The translations under genes and the position numbers were made by a program. A stretch of 10,976 bases of DNA from an uncultured Clostridia bacterium (GTDB lineage Bacteria > Bacillota > Clostridia > Christensenellales > Borkfalkiaceae): positions 3,428 through 14,403 of the forward strand of contig CAJOMM010000038.1 in assembly GCA_905235765.1 (NCBI GenBank), given 5' to 3'. A model generated the notes under the pieces. It worked only from the letters and a program-made list of their open reading frames with translations, did no database searches and had not been told where the DNA came from. Below, piece by piece: positions 1-7,183 of this stretch; positions within the stretch are counted from its first letter, which is position 1, and the number at the start of each line of letters is the position of its first letter.

Positions 1-9
1 GTCCATAAA

Positions 10-1050
10 TTACCTCAAAGTTTTAAGCAAAACGGTTATTAAACGGAAAGTTATCGCGTCGGACATTTTCCTCAGGTTAAGTCCCGTGTATTTCTCTATC
101 TTATCGAGCCTATAGTTAAGCGTATTTCTGTGAAGATAAAGTTTTCGACTGGTCTCGCTGACGTTTAAGTTGTTATCTAAAAAGCTCTCGGCGGTAAGTA
201 TCATGTCTTCGTCTTCGAATATTTCTTTAGCGGAAGGGTCGAAAAGCGTTTCTAAATACTCGTTCAACTTGTGTTTCGGAAGGTCTTCAACAATCTTAAC
301 GACGACAAACTCTTTATACGAATGTACTCCGGTCTTTTTGCCGTAAATTCCGGACATCCTTTCGGTGGCTACCGCCTGCGAAAAAGAAGTGCTGAGGTCG
401 TTTATGCCTTTAACGGTTCCTCCGATAAAAATACCGCAGGTATCCCCCGTTTCTTCCGCAATAAACTGCAAAAGAAATTCCGCATATTCGGCGACGGAAC
501 GGTATTCCTCCTGAGCGTCGTCCTGAAATTTTATAAAAGCGAGCGCGCCGTCCTCGAGTTCGCAAACGACGTCTTGATCGGAACCCGAATAGTTTTTAAC
601 GGCTTCCGCCACGTCTTGGCTTTTTTGGTTAAGAACGGAAATAAGCATAACGCAGACGGGCTTGTCTTTGATGCCGAATTTTCCGACGTATTTTTTTATG
701 TTATAAAAACTTGCTTCTCCTAACAGTACCGACTTAAAGAACTCTTCCTTTCTTACGGCGCTCTCTTTATGAGAGGTTTTTTCGGCGATTTCGGAAATAA
801 GATAAGATAAAGCCGAACAGTCTCCTTTTTCGCCTTTTATCTCGCCGATATAATCTTTATTTTTAAATTTGAATCTGAAAAGCGTAACTTTCGCGTCGTT
901 ATCTCTTTTGAACTGAGGGAAATCGACGTCAATATTTTTAAGCGGTTCTCCGTCGCAGACGGAAACGCCTTTATCCGTATATGCTGAAAATTTGAGCCCT
1001 GTATTTATGGCGATTTCTTCGACGAAAGTTTTAATATCGTTATTATCCAT
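10..1050 (-). CDS. CdaR/PucR-family transcriptional regulator
   Basis: Probable DNA-binding regulator of the CdaR/PucR type, 346 residues from the ATG at 1050. The last ~55 residues form the typical PucR C-terminal helix-turn-helix: a 'NLNVSETSRKLYLHRNT' stretch, then 'LNYRLDKIEKYTGL' and a hydrophobic last helix. The middle region (~110-270) fits the degenerate GGDEF-like domain usual in this family. The N-terminal ~100 residues are a sensor region I cannot assign, so the inducer is unknown. An in-frame TTG at 1071 would add seven residues, but promoter boxes overlap it, so I prefer ATG 1050; neither start has a visible Shine-Dalgarno. The gene lies just downstream of, and in line with, the frameshifted transporter gene, so it may be co-transcribed with it as well as from its own promoter. 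Family is fairly certain; target genes are unknown. Confidence 0.85.
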   Translation of the reverse strand: MDNNDIKTFVEEIAINTGLKFSAYTDKGVSVCDGEPLKNIDVDFPQFKRDNDAKVTLFRFKFKNKDYIGEIKGEKGDCSALSYLISEIAEKTSHKESAVRKEEFFKSVLLGEASFYNIKKYVGKFGIKDKPVCVMLISVLNQKSQDVAEAVKNYSGSDQDVVCELEDGALAFIKFQDDAQEEYRSVAEYAEFLLQFIAEETGDTCGIFIGGTVKGINDLSTSFSQAVATERMSGIYGKKTGVHSYKEFVVVKIVEDLPKHKLNEYLETLFDPSAKEIFEDEDMILTAESFLDNNLNVSETSRKLYLHRNTLNYRLDKIEKYTGLNLRKMSDAITFRLITVLLKTLR

Positions 1051-1059
1051 ATCATTTAA

Positions 1060-1088
1060 ATTGTAACACAAAGCGCTTTATTTTGCAA
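1060..1088 (-). promoter_or_regulatory. Sigma-A-type promoter with palindromic spacer, upstream of the PucR-type regulator
   Basis: On the minus strand TTGCAA (1088-1083) is followed by a 17-nt spacer and TACAAT (1065-1060), close to TTGACA-N17-TATAAT. The spacer holds a perfect 10-bp palindrome, AAAGCGCTTT (1070-1079), well placed for an operator, perhaps for autoregulation. Predicted transcription start is about 1052, only a few bases before ATG 1050. Confidence 0.5.
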
Positions 1089-1103
1089 CAGGTCTTCTTA
1101 AAT

Positions 1104-1942
1104 TTACGCAAAAATGAGCGTAATATAACCTAAAAGCACCGACAAGGCGAACAGAATCGCTATAATCAGCGCGACCTTTTTAACGTTTTTGCGATTTTTG
1201 AAAAGTATCGTCAAGGCGATACCGGCGTTTGCCGAAAGCCCTGCCGCAAGCCCCGAAAATCCTATCCGCCTATATAGCCTTCGGCAAGCATTATAGAAGA
1301 AGCGCAATTCGGGATTATTCCTATAACCGCCGAAAAAATCGGCTGCAAAGCCGCGCTTTTCGACATAAACGCTATCACGTTGTCTTCGCCGATAAAATAA
1401 AACGCCGTTCCAAACGCCAGATTTATTATCAAAACGTATAAAAAAGTTTTAACCGTGTGAAACAGCGGATGCCAAAAATATTTGTCGACGCCTTTTTCGT
1501 GGCGTTCTCCGCATTCTATACACTCGTCTTTTTCGGGGCAAACGTGAATTACGTCGTTTTTTGCAAACAAAAGATTTATTATTTCTCCGACAGCTACCGC
1601 GTAAACTATTTTCACCGCCATAACGATTAAAGCGGTAACGGCTTCTCCTCGGGAAAAAAGAATTACCACGCCTTCGTCGCTTATGGAAATAAAGGCGGCG
1701 ATAAGCGTGCCGATTTTGATAAGCCCTTTATCGTAAAGCTTTGCGCACATCACGGCAAAACCGCATTCCGGAACGGCGCCCAAAAGCCCTGCGACGAGCG
1801 GCGCGCCCGCTCCCGACAGCGCTTTTTCTATTTTTTCTTTTTTCCGCGCGTTTTCTATAAGTTCCATAAGAACGTATATCAACATTATAAACGGCAAAAT
1901 TTTAAGTCCGTCTAAAACCGCGTCTTTTAAGACTTCCCACAT
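1104..1942 (-). CDS. Putative manganese/ArsP-like efflux permease, apparent frameshift near 1265
   Basis: Polytopic inner-membrane protein resembling the 'putative manganese transporter' (ArsP_2/DUF2899-like) family. The 226-residue first part has paired signature repeats: VPECGF (57-62) followed by LIAAFISISDE (80-90), and IIPNCASS (209-216). Between them a Cys/His loop (H133, C135, C141, C144, H148) could bind metal. The reading frame ends at TAG 1262-1264, directly after '..AEGYIGG'. The family's next segment continues in the other frame as 'IGFSGLAAGLSANAGIALTILFKNRKN' in two membrane-associated stretches, down to TAA at 1104. The full span is one base short of 280 codons, so one missing base restores a 279-residue protein. 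No slippery heptamer is visible, so this is a real inactivating indel or a sequence error. Substrate is inferred from the family name only. No Shine-Dalgarno precedes ATG 1942. Confidence 0.7.
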
Positions 1943-1951
1943 ATTACGAAT

Positions 1952-1960
1952 ATTTTATCA
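1952..1960 (-). promoter_or_regulatory. Extended -10 element for the transporter gene
   Basis: TGATAAAAT on the minus strand is an extended -10 (TGn-TAAAAT). No convincing -35 lies 16-18 nt upstream. The predicted start of transcription (about 1945) is about 3 nt before ATG 1942, which would make the mRNA nearly leaderless and agrees with the missing ribosome binding site. Confidence 0.35.
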
Positions 1961-2014
1961 CAAAATATAAATTTTGCCACTCGTTTTCCCCTGCTTTTCG
2001 CTCGAATTTTAAGG

Positions 2015-2040
2015 ATTTTTGTAAATTTATATCAAAAAAT
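2015..2040. repeat. AT-rich inverted repeat in the divergent intergenic region
   Basis: ATTTTTG (2015-2021) and CAAAAAAT (2033-2040) form an inverted repeat around an 11-nt AT-rich centre. It lies between the divergent transporter and fakA genes, about 70 nt upstream of the fakA start. It could be an operator for a lipid-responsive regulator, but it does not match the FapR site as I know it. AT-richness alone could produce it. Confidence 0.2.
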
Positions 2041-2107
2041 CTTAAATTTTAGATTCAGTTTATAAAATAATGTTATTATTTGCCGGTAAACTAATTCGGA
2101 GAATACT

Positions 2108-3778
2108 ATGCTCGGCGATTTAAAAAATTTGGACGGAGAACTTTTTGAAAAGATAATAGTTTCCGGTGCGGCAACGCTTAAAGAAAACGTAAAGACCGTA
2201 AACGAACTGAACGTTTTCCCCATCCCCGACGGTGATACGGGCGACAATATGTTTTACACGTTAAACGGCGGCGTAAACAAAATGCTTGCCGTTTCGGAAA
2301 ACGACCTGGGCGCAAAAGCCAAAGCGCTCGCAGAAGGAATGCTGTTAAACGCAAGAGGTAATTCGGGCGTTATAATTTCGCAGCTTTTTTGCGGAATAGG
2401 TAACGGCTTAAACGGCAAAGTTTCGGCAAACGTAAAAGAAGTCGCAGCCGCCTTTAACGAAGGCGTACAAACGGCGTATCTCGCCGTCGTTACTCCCGTC
2501 GAAGGCACGGTGCTTACCGTTTCGAGGGAATCGTTTGCTTTTGCCGAGCAAAATCTTAACGAAAACAGCAACCTTAAATCTTATTTTACCGACGCAATAA
2601 AAGAAATGAAGGAATCGCTTAAACGCACGACTAATCTTCTTAAAGCGTTAAAAGAAGCAGGAGTTATCGACAGCGGCGGCGCCGGACTTTATTATATAAC
2701 GGAAGGCATACTTTCCGCCCTTACGGGAAACGCCAAAACGTTAAACGGCGCGGAAAATTATTATGCCAAAGATTTGGACTTTTCCCTCTTTACCGAGGAC
2801 AGCGTTATGGAATTCGGGTATTGCACGGAATTTCTTTTGCGCTTGCAAAACAGCAAAACCGACGTGAAGTCTTTCGACGTAAAAATATTCATAGACTATT
2901 TGTCTGAAATAGGCGACTCTCTGGTAGTATTCAAAACCGACTCCATCGTAAAGGTGCACGTTCATACTTTAACTCCGTACAAAGTCCTTGAGTTCGCCCA
3001 AAAATTCGGCGAATTTCTCACGGTCAAAATCGAAAATATGACGCTCCAACACAACGAGACCATTAAAAACGAAGAGCGCGAGGATGAAATCGCTTTCACA
3101 AGGGTAGAGCGCGCGAGAAAACAGTTCGGAGTGTGCTGCGTGGCTTCGGGAGACGGAATAATAAATATGTTCAAAGAGCTTGGCGCGGACGAAATAATTT
3201 CGGGCGGACAAAGCAAAAACCCCTCTACCGAAGATTTTATCGAAGCGTTCGATAAAATAAACGCCGACCACGTCTTTGTTTTCCCCAATAACGGCAACGT
3301 GTTTTTAGCGGCAAATCAAGCGGCTAAATTATATACAAATTCTTCCGTTCACGTTATAGAAAGTAAAAATATCGGCGAGTGTTACGCCGCGCTTTCACTT
3401 CTCGACTATACTTCGGGAGACGCAAACGCGATAGAACAAAACTTAAAAGAAGATATGTCAGACGCCTCTACGGGCATGATATCTTACGCCGTAAGAGACG
3501 CCGTCGTTAACGGAGTTTCTATTGAAAAAGGCGATTTCGTCGGGTTTTGCGACAAGGTTATGCTTACTTCCGAAAAGGATAAAATTTCGGCTTTCAGAGA
3601 TCTTACGGAAAAAATGCACGCCAATGAAAAACAATTTCTCATAGTCCTTTCGGGAAAATCCGTAACGGAAGAGGAAAAAGAAAAAGTCAGCGAGATTGCT
3701 TCCTTATATAAAAACCTTGAGTTCTACTTGGTTGACGGCGGACAAGACGTATACGACTTTATCCTTATATTCGAGTAG
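2108..3778 (+). CDS. fakA: Fatty acid kinase catalytic subunit FakA (DAK2/YloV family)
   Basis: ATP-dependent cytosolic kinase that phosphorylates a fatty acid held by a FakB (DegV) partner, giving acyl-phosphate. The 556 residues match the usual FakA/YloV length. The N-terminal DAK2 domain (~1-205) has the nucleotide/Mg motif NVFPIPDGDTGDNM (35-48; aspartates 41, 43 and 46), NARGNSGVIISQ (81-92) and a later VIDSGGAGL. The middle domain carries 'GDSLVVFKTDSIVKVHVHT', and the C-terminal domain has 'GGQSKNPST' and 'FPNNGNVFLAA', all typical of the family. The ATG at 2108 has GGAG at 2098-2101, 6 nt upstream. It is the first gene of an operon: plsX starts 6 nt after its stop. A TATAAAAT at 2061-2068 may belong to its promoter, but I found no good -35. 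Assignment is secure; fatty acid preference depends on the FakB partner. Confidence 0.95.
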   Translation: MLGDLKNLDGELFEKIIVSGAATLKENVKTVNELNVFPIPDGDTGDNMFYTLNGGVNKMLAVSENDLGAKAKALAEGMLLNARGNSGVIISQLFCGIGNGLNGKVSANVKEVAAAFNEGVQTAYLAVVTPVEGTVLTVSRESFAFAEQNLNENSNLKSYFTDAIKEMKESLKRTTNLLKALKEAGVIDSGGAGLYYITEGILSALTGNAKTLNGAENYYAKDLDFSLFTEDSVMEFGYCTEFLLRLQNSKTDVKSFDVKIFIDYLSEIGDSLVVFKTDSIVKVHVHTLTPYKVLEFAQKFGEFLTVKIENMTLQHNETIKNEEREDEIAFTRVERARKQFGVCCVASGDGIINMFKELGADEIISGGQSKNPSTEDFIEAFDKINADHVFVFPNNGNVFLAANQAAKLYTNSSVHVIESKNIGECYAALSLLDYTSGDANAIEQNLKEDMSDASTGMISYAVRDAVVNGVSIEKGDFVGFCDKVMLTSEKDKISAFRDLTEKMHANEKQFLIVLSGKSVTEEEKEKVSEIASLYKNLEFYLVDGGQDVYDFILIFE

Positions 3779-3784
3779 GTATTT

Positions 3785-4771
3785 ATGGAAAAAGAAAAAA
3801 TAATTATAGACTGTTTCGGTTGCGACAATCCGGAATCGGTAATTAAGGGCGTAGCAAAAACCATAAGAAATTTACCGGAAATTAAACTTATAGCCGCAGG
3901 CAATCGCAAAACGATAGAAGAAATATTAAAAGACGAAGAGTTCGACAAATCGCGTCTTGAAATTTTGGACGCCGAGGAAATAATAACCAACGACGACTCC
4001 CCCGTAGACGCGATTATGCACAAAAAAAATTCTTCGCTGGTCCAATCTTTTCTGAGATTAAAAAACGACGGAGAGGTTGCGGCGATGGTGTCGGCAGGTT
4101 CGACGGGCGCGGTTCTCGCCGGAAGTTCGGTTATACTCGGAAGATGCGAAGGCGTGGATCGTCCGGCTCTTTCGGCGTTTTTACCGACCGACGACGGAAA
4201 AGAGGTCTGCCTCGTGGATTGTGGCGCAAACGTAGACTGCCGTCCCGAACAACTTTTACAGTTTTCAAAATACGGCGCCGACTATATGCGCTGCGTTCAC
4301 GGAATAGCTGCGCCGAGAATAGGACTCTTATCCGTTGGCACTGAGGACAAAAAAGGCAACGCGCTGGGAAAGGCAACTTTCAAACTGTTAAAAGACAGCG
4401 ATCTTAATTTCAAAGGGAATATAGAAGCCAGAACCGTTCTCTGCGGCGACGTGGACGTAGTAGTTACCGACGGCTTTGCGGGAAACGTGCTGTTAAAGAC
4501 CATCGAGGGCACGGCAAATTCCATGATCAAAAAGACCTTGTATCTCTTAAAAAAACATTTACCGAAGGAATACGACGGTTCTTTTATAAAGTCCGCTTTC
4601 GCAGAACTTATGCAGCAGGTGGATTTCAACTCTTTAGGCGGAGGGGTAATTCTCGGTGTGAAAAAAGTTATCGTTAAATGCCACGGCTCGTCTAATTCCG
4701 ATACGATATTCAATTCCGTTCGCCAAGCGGTAAAAATGCTTGAAGGCGGATTTAATAAAACATTAAAATAA
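3785..4771 (+). CDS. plsX: Phosphate acyltransferase PlsX
   Basis: Peripheral membrane enzyme interconverting acyl-ACP plus phosphate with acyl-phosphate plus ACP; the acyl-phosphate feeds PlsY to start phospholipid synthesis. The 328 residues match the family length. Conserved blocks include the substrate-site SAGSTGA, DRPAL, VDCGANVDCRPE, GLLSVGTEDKKGN, VVVTDGFAGNVLLKTIEG, LGGGVILGV and a terminal KCHGSSNS. The N-terminal signature, normally DAMGGD, reads DCFGCD here (residues 9-14), a notable change of otherwise well-kept residues. It begins 6 nt after the fakA stop, so it is translationally close-coupled, and is followed 14 nt later by a degV gene with a GGAGG site. Sandwiched between fakA and a fakB-type gene, it would take the acyl-phosphate made by the kinase into acyl-ACP or pass it to PlsY. 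Confidence 0.95.
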   Translation: MEKEKIIIDCFGCDNPESVIKGVAKTIRNLPEIKLIAAGNRKTIEEILKDEEFDKSRLEILDAEEIITNDDSPVDAIMHKKNSSLVQSFLRLKNDGEVAAMVSAGSTGAVLAGSSVILGRCEGVDRPALSAFLPTDDGKEVCLVDCGANVDCRPEQLLQFSKYGADYMRCVHGIAAPRIGLLSVGTEDKKGNALGKATFKLLKDSDLNFKGNIEARTVLCGDVDVVVTDGFAGNVLLKTIEGTANSMIKKTLYLLKKHLPKEYDGSFIKSAFAELMQQVDFNSLGGGVILGVKKVIVKCHGSSNSDTIFNSVRQAVKMLEGGFNKTLK

Positions 4772-4785
4772 AAACGGAGGAAAAA

Positions 4786-5673
4786 ATGAAAGATTACGTT
4801 ATTTTGACGGACAGTTCAGCAAACTTAAAAAAAGAATTCAGGGATAAATACAATATCGAATATATCCCTATGCGCGTTACGATAAACGGAGAAGACCATA
4901 TCGCCGATCCGGACTGGCAAGAATATTCGGTTAAGCAGTTTTACGACGTTATGAGAAGCGGAAACAGAATTCTGACCGCGCAAGTAAACGAAGAAGCTTT
5001 CAGACAAAGATTTGAAGAAATAGTAAAAAACGGCAAAGACGTCATATATATTTCCTGTTCTTCAGGACTGTCGGCTTCGATAAAATCTTCTTACGTTGCT
5101 CGCGACAAAGTTAAAGAAATATATCCGGACTCCAAGATAATCTGTATAGATTCTTTGCGCTCCGGATACTGCCTCGGGTTTATCTGTATAGAAGCGGCTA
5201 AATTGCGCAATGAAGGAAAGTCTATAGAAGAGGTTGCCTCTTTCGTAGAAGAAAATAAGCAAAAATTCCATCAGGCAGGCACCGTCCAAACCCTTTCGTA
5301 TTTAAGACAAGCCGGCAGAATAAGCGGCGCGTCGGCGTTTTTCGGCGGCATGCTGAACGTTAAGCCTATTATTATTTCAAACATATTAGGACAGAACGTT
5401 TCCGTAGAAAAAGTTAAAGGGCGGGCGGCGTCTTTTGAAAAACTCGTAGACTACGTACAGAAAGAAATGTTGCCGGAAGAAAACAATTCCATTACGATCT
5501 CGCACGCAGATTGTCAGGAAGACGCCGAAACGGTAAAAGAAATTATACTGAAACGTTTTGAAGGCGTAAACTTAAATCTTCAGATAATCGATATCGATCC
5601 GATAGTCGGCGCGTCCACCGGTCCCGGAACGCTTATACTATATTATTACGGGACTGAAGTAACCTACCAATAA
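4786..5673 (+). CDS. fakB: DegV family fatty-acid-binding protein, FakB-type
   Basis: DegV proteins bind one fatty acid and, as FakB, present its carboxylate to FakA. The 295-residue protein has the usual two-lobe layout: N-terminal ILTDSSANL (6-14), TAQ (64-66, the normal TSQ position, containing the carboxylate-contacting Thr), SCSSGLSAS (90-98), DSLRSGY, then LSYLRQAGRISG and MLNVKPII, and finally VGASTGPG near the C-terminus. Most family members have a His in that last motif (GxHTGPG); here it is Ser 277. A strong ACGGAGGAAAAA ribosome site precedes ATG 4786. Position directly after fakA and plsX makes a FakB role very likely, although many genomes hold several DegV paralogues with different ligands. 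The gene is last in the operon; non-coding structured sequence and an intrinsic terminator follow. Confidence 0.88.
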   Translation: MKDYVILTDSSANLKKEFRDKYNIEYIPMRVTINGEDHIADPDWQEYSVKQFYDVMRSGNRILTAQVNEEAFRQRFEEIVKNGKDVIYISCSSGLSASIKSSYVARDKVKEIYPDSKIICIDSLRSGYCLGFICIEAAKLRNEGKSIEEVASFVEENKQKFHQAGTVQTLSYLRQAGRISGASAFFGGMLNVKPIIISNILGQNVSVEKVKGRAASFEKLVDYVQKEMLPEENNSITISHADCQEDAETVKEIILKRFEGVNLNLQIIDIDPIVGASTGPGTLILYYYGTEVTYQ

Positions 5674-5695
5674 GTAAAACCGATAAACCATTATG

Positions 5696-5858
5696 AAATT
5701 CCCCCGTTTGTTTTCTTAGTTGCCTTCTTTAGTGCGCATCTAAACTTAAACTGAAACGGAGGAATTTTTTTACGGTTAACGTATCCTAAATCCCCTGATA
5801 GTTATATGCTCCCAGAAGGTAGATGCTTTTGAGGCGTACAGCAATCGTTCGGGAGTTA
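5696..5858 (+). ncRNA. Candidate structured RNA (3' UTR element or small RNA) after the fak operon
   Basis: There is no ORF here, but the plus strand folds well. Hairpin 1: AAATTCCCCCGTTT (5696-5709) pairs with AAACGGAGGAATTT (5754-5767), 13 of 14 positions, and continues as a T run to 5771; inside is a TTTAG/CTAAA stem. Hairpin 2 is a nested arm: TAAATCCC/GGGAGTTA (5787-5794/5851-5858), GATAGTTATATGC/GCGTACAGCAATC (5797-5809/5834-5846, 11 of 13 pairs counting G-U) and CAGAAG/CTTTTG (5813-5818/5826-5831). CCCCCGTTT of hairpin 1 could instead pair with AAAACGGGG at 5875-5883, a possible switch. I do not recognise a known family with confidence; a 6S-like RNA is possible. No clear promoter was found, so it may be processed from the operon mRNA. 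Confidence 0.35.
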
Positions 5859-5877
5859 ATTATTTTCACAAGTGAAA

Positions 5878-5909
5878 ACGGGGCGCCAAAAGCGCCCCGT
5901 CTCTTTTTT
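5878..5909 (+). terminator. Strong intrinsic terminator of the fakA-plsX-fakB operon
   Basis: Perfect 9-bp GC-rich stem ACGGGGCGC/GCGCCCCGT (5878-5886/5892-5900) with a CAAAA loop, followed by CTCTTTTTT. On the opposite strand the stem is followed by only GTTTTC, so it may also weakly end the leftward transcript of the leucine-rich-repeat gene, whose stop is at 5920-5922. A second small palindrome, TTTTCAC-AA-GTGAAAA (5863-5878), abuts it. Confidence 0.9.
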
Positions 5910-5919
5910 ACGAATTTAT

Positions 5920-7056
5920 TTAAGCTTTGGTGCCATTAAAGACGTTGCTGTTCTCTTCATAACTAAACGCAGTTTTAATAGCGGTCGCGTCGAGATTTTC
6001 ACAGTCTTCAAATGCGGAAGTGCCTAAAACTGGTTTCTCCGCAGCGGTGAACACGGGACGTGTTACGGTAGTCAAGGATTTGCAGCCGTAAAAAGCATAC
6101 GCCTTTACCTTTTTCAGATTTGCGGAAAACGTAAGACTTTCCAAAGAAGATTGCGCAAAACAACTTTCGCCTATAACCTCAACACCGTTAGGCAAAGCGA
6201 ACGCCTTTAATTTCGTTCCTTTGAACGCCTCGTCGCCAATTCTTACGAGCGCGGAATTTTCTTCCATATTAAAGCCGAGTCCGGTTTCAGAATCGTAATC
6301 TTTAAGCGCGTCGCATCCTACAAATGCGGAATTATAAATTGCGGTAACGGTAGACGGAACGTTAAGTTTATTCAACTGTTTCATATCCTTAAAGGCAGCT
6401 TCGCCGATTGCGGTGATTTTGCCGGAAAGTTTTACAGAAGAAACCTGCGTTAAACCGCAGAACGCATACATCGGAATTTCGTAATCAGTCGCCGCTTTAA
6501 TAGTTATCTCCGAAAGATTCGACGGGATATAATAGGTAGCGGAAGCGCTTTCCGAATAATATAAAGTAACTTCGGCAAGATCGTTGCTCGCGTCTTTACC
6601 GAAAATATAGCCTATAGTCCTCGCTGCGTTTACGGATTTATCCGAAGGCGCGGTCTCTGACGTATATGCGTCCGCTTTAGCGGTGGCGCCGACGAAAGGT
6701 AGCGTAATCCTTTCGAGTTTTTTCATACCTTTAAAAGCGCCCTCTTCGATAATGAGCGGATTTTCGGAATCGCCGGTGTCAGCCACGATAATCTCGGTAA
6801 GAGTATCGTTTCCTTCGAACGCACCGGACTTTATTCTACCTATCGTAACGTCTAACGTGGAAAGATCCAAAGAAGTAATTCCCTTGCCTTCATCGACATA
6901 TTTATAAAGCGTATAATACGCGTCCGAAGTACCTTTTTTATAGGTTAAACCCTTCTTTGAAGCCGAACCGCCGTTTCCGCCGCCGCAAGCAACCAATCCT
7001 AAAGCGGTTCCTGCAACGAGAACGCAAACAGTTAAAAATTTTAAAAGCCTTTTCAT
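5920..7056 (-). CDS. BspA-like leucine-rich-repeat lipoprotein
   Basis: Secreted, lipid-anchored surface protein of 378 residues with LRR_5 (BspA/Treponema-type) repeats. The start is ATG 7056 (MKRLLKF..), which has AGGAG six bases upstream, rather than an in-frame ATG 48 nt further up. A signal peptide ends in the lipobox LVAC, followed by a flexible GGGNGGS linker. Repeat units of about 23 residues recur through the protein, such as 'IKSGAFEGNDTLTEIIV', 'IGEAAFKDMKQLNKLNVPS', 'IYNSAFVGCDALKDY', 'IGDEAFKGTKLKAFALPNG' and 'VKAYAFYGCKSLTTV'. Such proteins usually mediate adhesion or protein binding; the ligand cannot be read from sequence. The gene has its own consensus promoter and so appears independent of the upstream M1 peptidase gene. 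Confidence 0.85.
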   Translation of the reverse strand: MKRLLKFLTVCVLVAGTALGLVACGGGNGGSASKKGLTYKKGTSDAYYTLYKYVDEGKGITSLDLSTLDVTIGRIKSGAFEGNDTLTEIIVADTGDSENPLIIEEGAFKGMKKLERITLPFVGATAKADAYTSETAPSDKSVNAARTIGYIFGKDASNDLAEVTLYYSESASATYYIPSNLSEITIKAATDYEIPMYAFCGLTQVSSVKLSGKITAIGEAAFKDMKQLNKLNVPSTVTAIYNSAFVGCDALKDYDSETGLGFNMEENSALVRIGDEAFKGTKLKAFALPNGVEVIGESCFAQSSLESLTFSANLKKVKAYAFYGCKSLTTVTRPVFTAAEKPVLGTSAFEDCENLDATAIKTAFSYEENSNVFNGTKA

Positions 7057-7094
7057 ATAAACTCCTGAAAGTAAACTACTGTTTATACTTAATA

Positions 7095-7123
7095 AGTTTA
7101 TCATTTATAAAGGCTTTTGTCAA
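7095..7123 (-). promoter_or_regulatory. Consensus sigma-A promoter of the LRR lipoprotein gene
   Basis: TTGACA (7123-7118), 17-nt spacer, TAAACT (7100-7095) with a TGA extended -10 immediately upstream. The predicted start near 7088 gives a leader of about 30 nt containing AGGAG before ATG 7056. Confidence 0.8.
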
Positions 7124-7183
7124 TCGTTAATATTTATTTATGCGGTTTTTTTTTAATTATCGGCTATTCCGGAAGAAAAACCG

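Noticed and set aside
271..723. 150-codon plus-strand ORF inside the regulator gene
   Set aside because: Antisense shadow of a well-supported regulator; composition is that of a reverse complement, with no RBS or domain.
1257..1285. Programmed -1 frameshift in the transporter
   Set aside because: No X-XXY-YYZ slippery heptamer and no evident downstream stimulator; a plain indel explains it better.
5754..5780. Ribosome binding site (CGGAGGAA) of a small gene after degV
   Set aside because: It resembles the degV RBS, but no ATG, GTG or TTG follows at usable distance and stops come quickly.
5674..5877. Riboswitch
   Set aside because: No plus-strand gene follows the terminator, and I could not match the conserved core of any riboswitch class I know.
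7057..7104. Upstream ATG of the LRR lipoprotein (16 extra residues)
   Set aside because: It would lie in the promoter leader and disturb the signal peptide; ATG 7056 has a proper AGGAG site.
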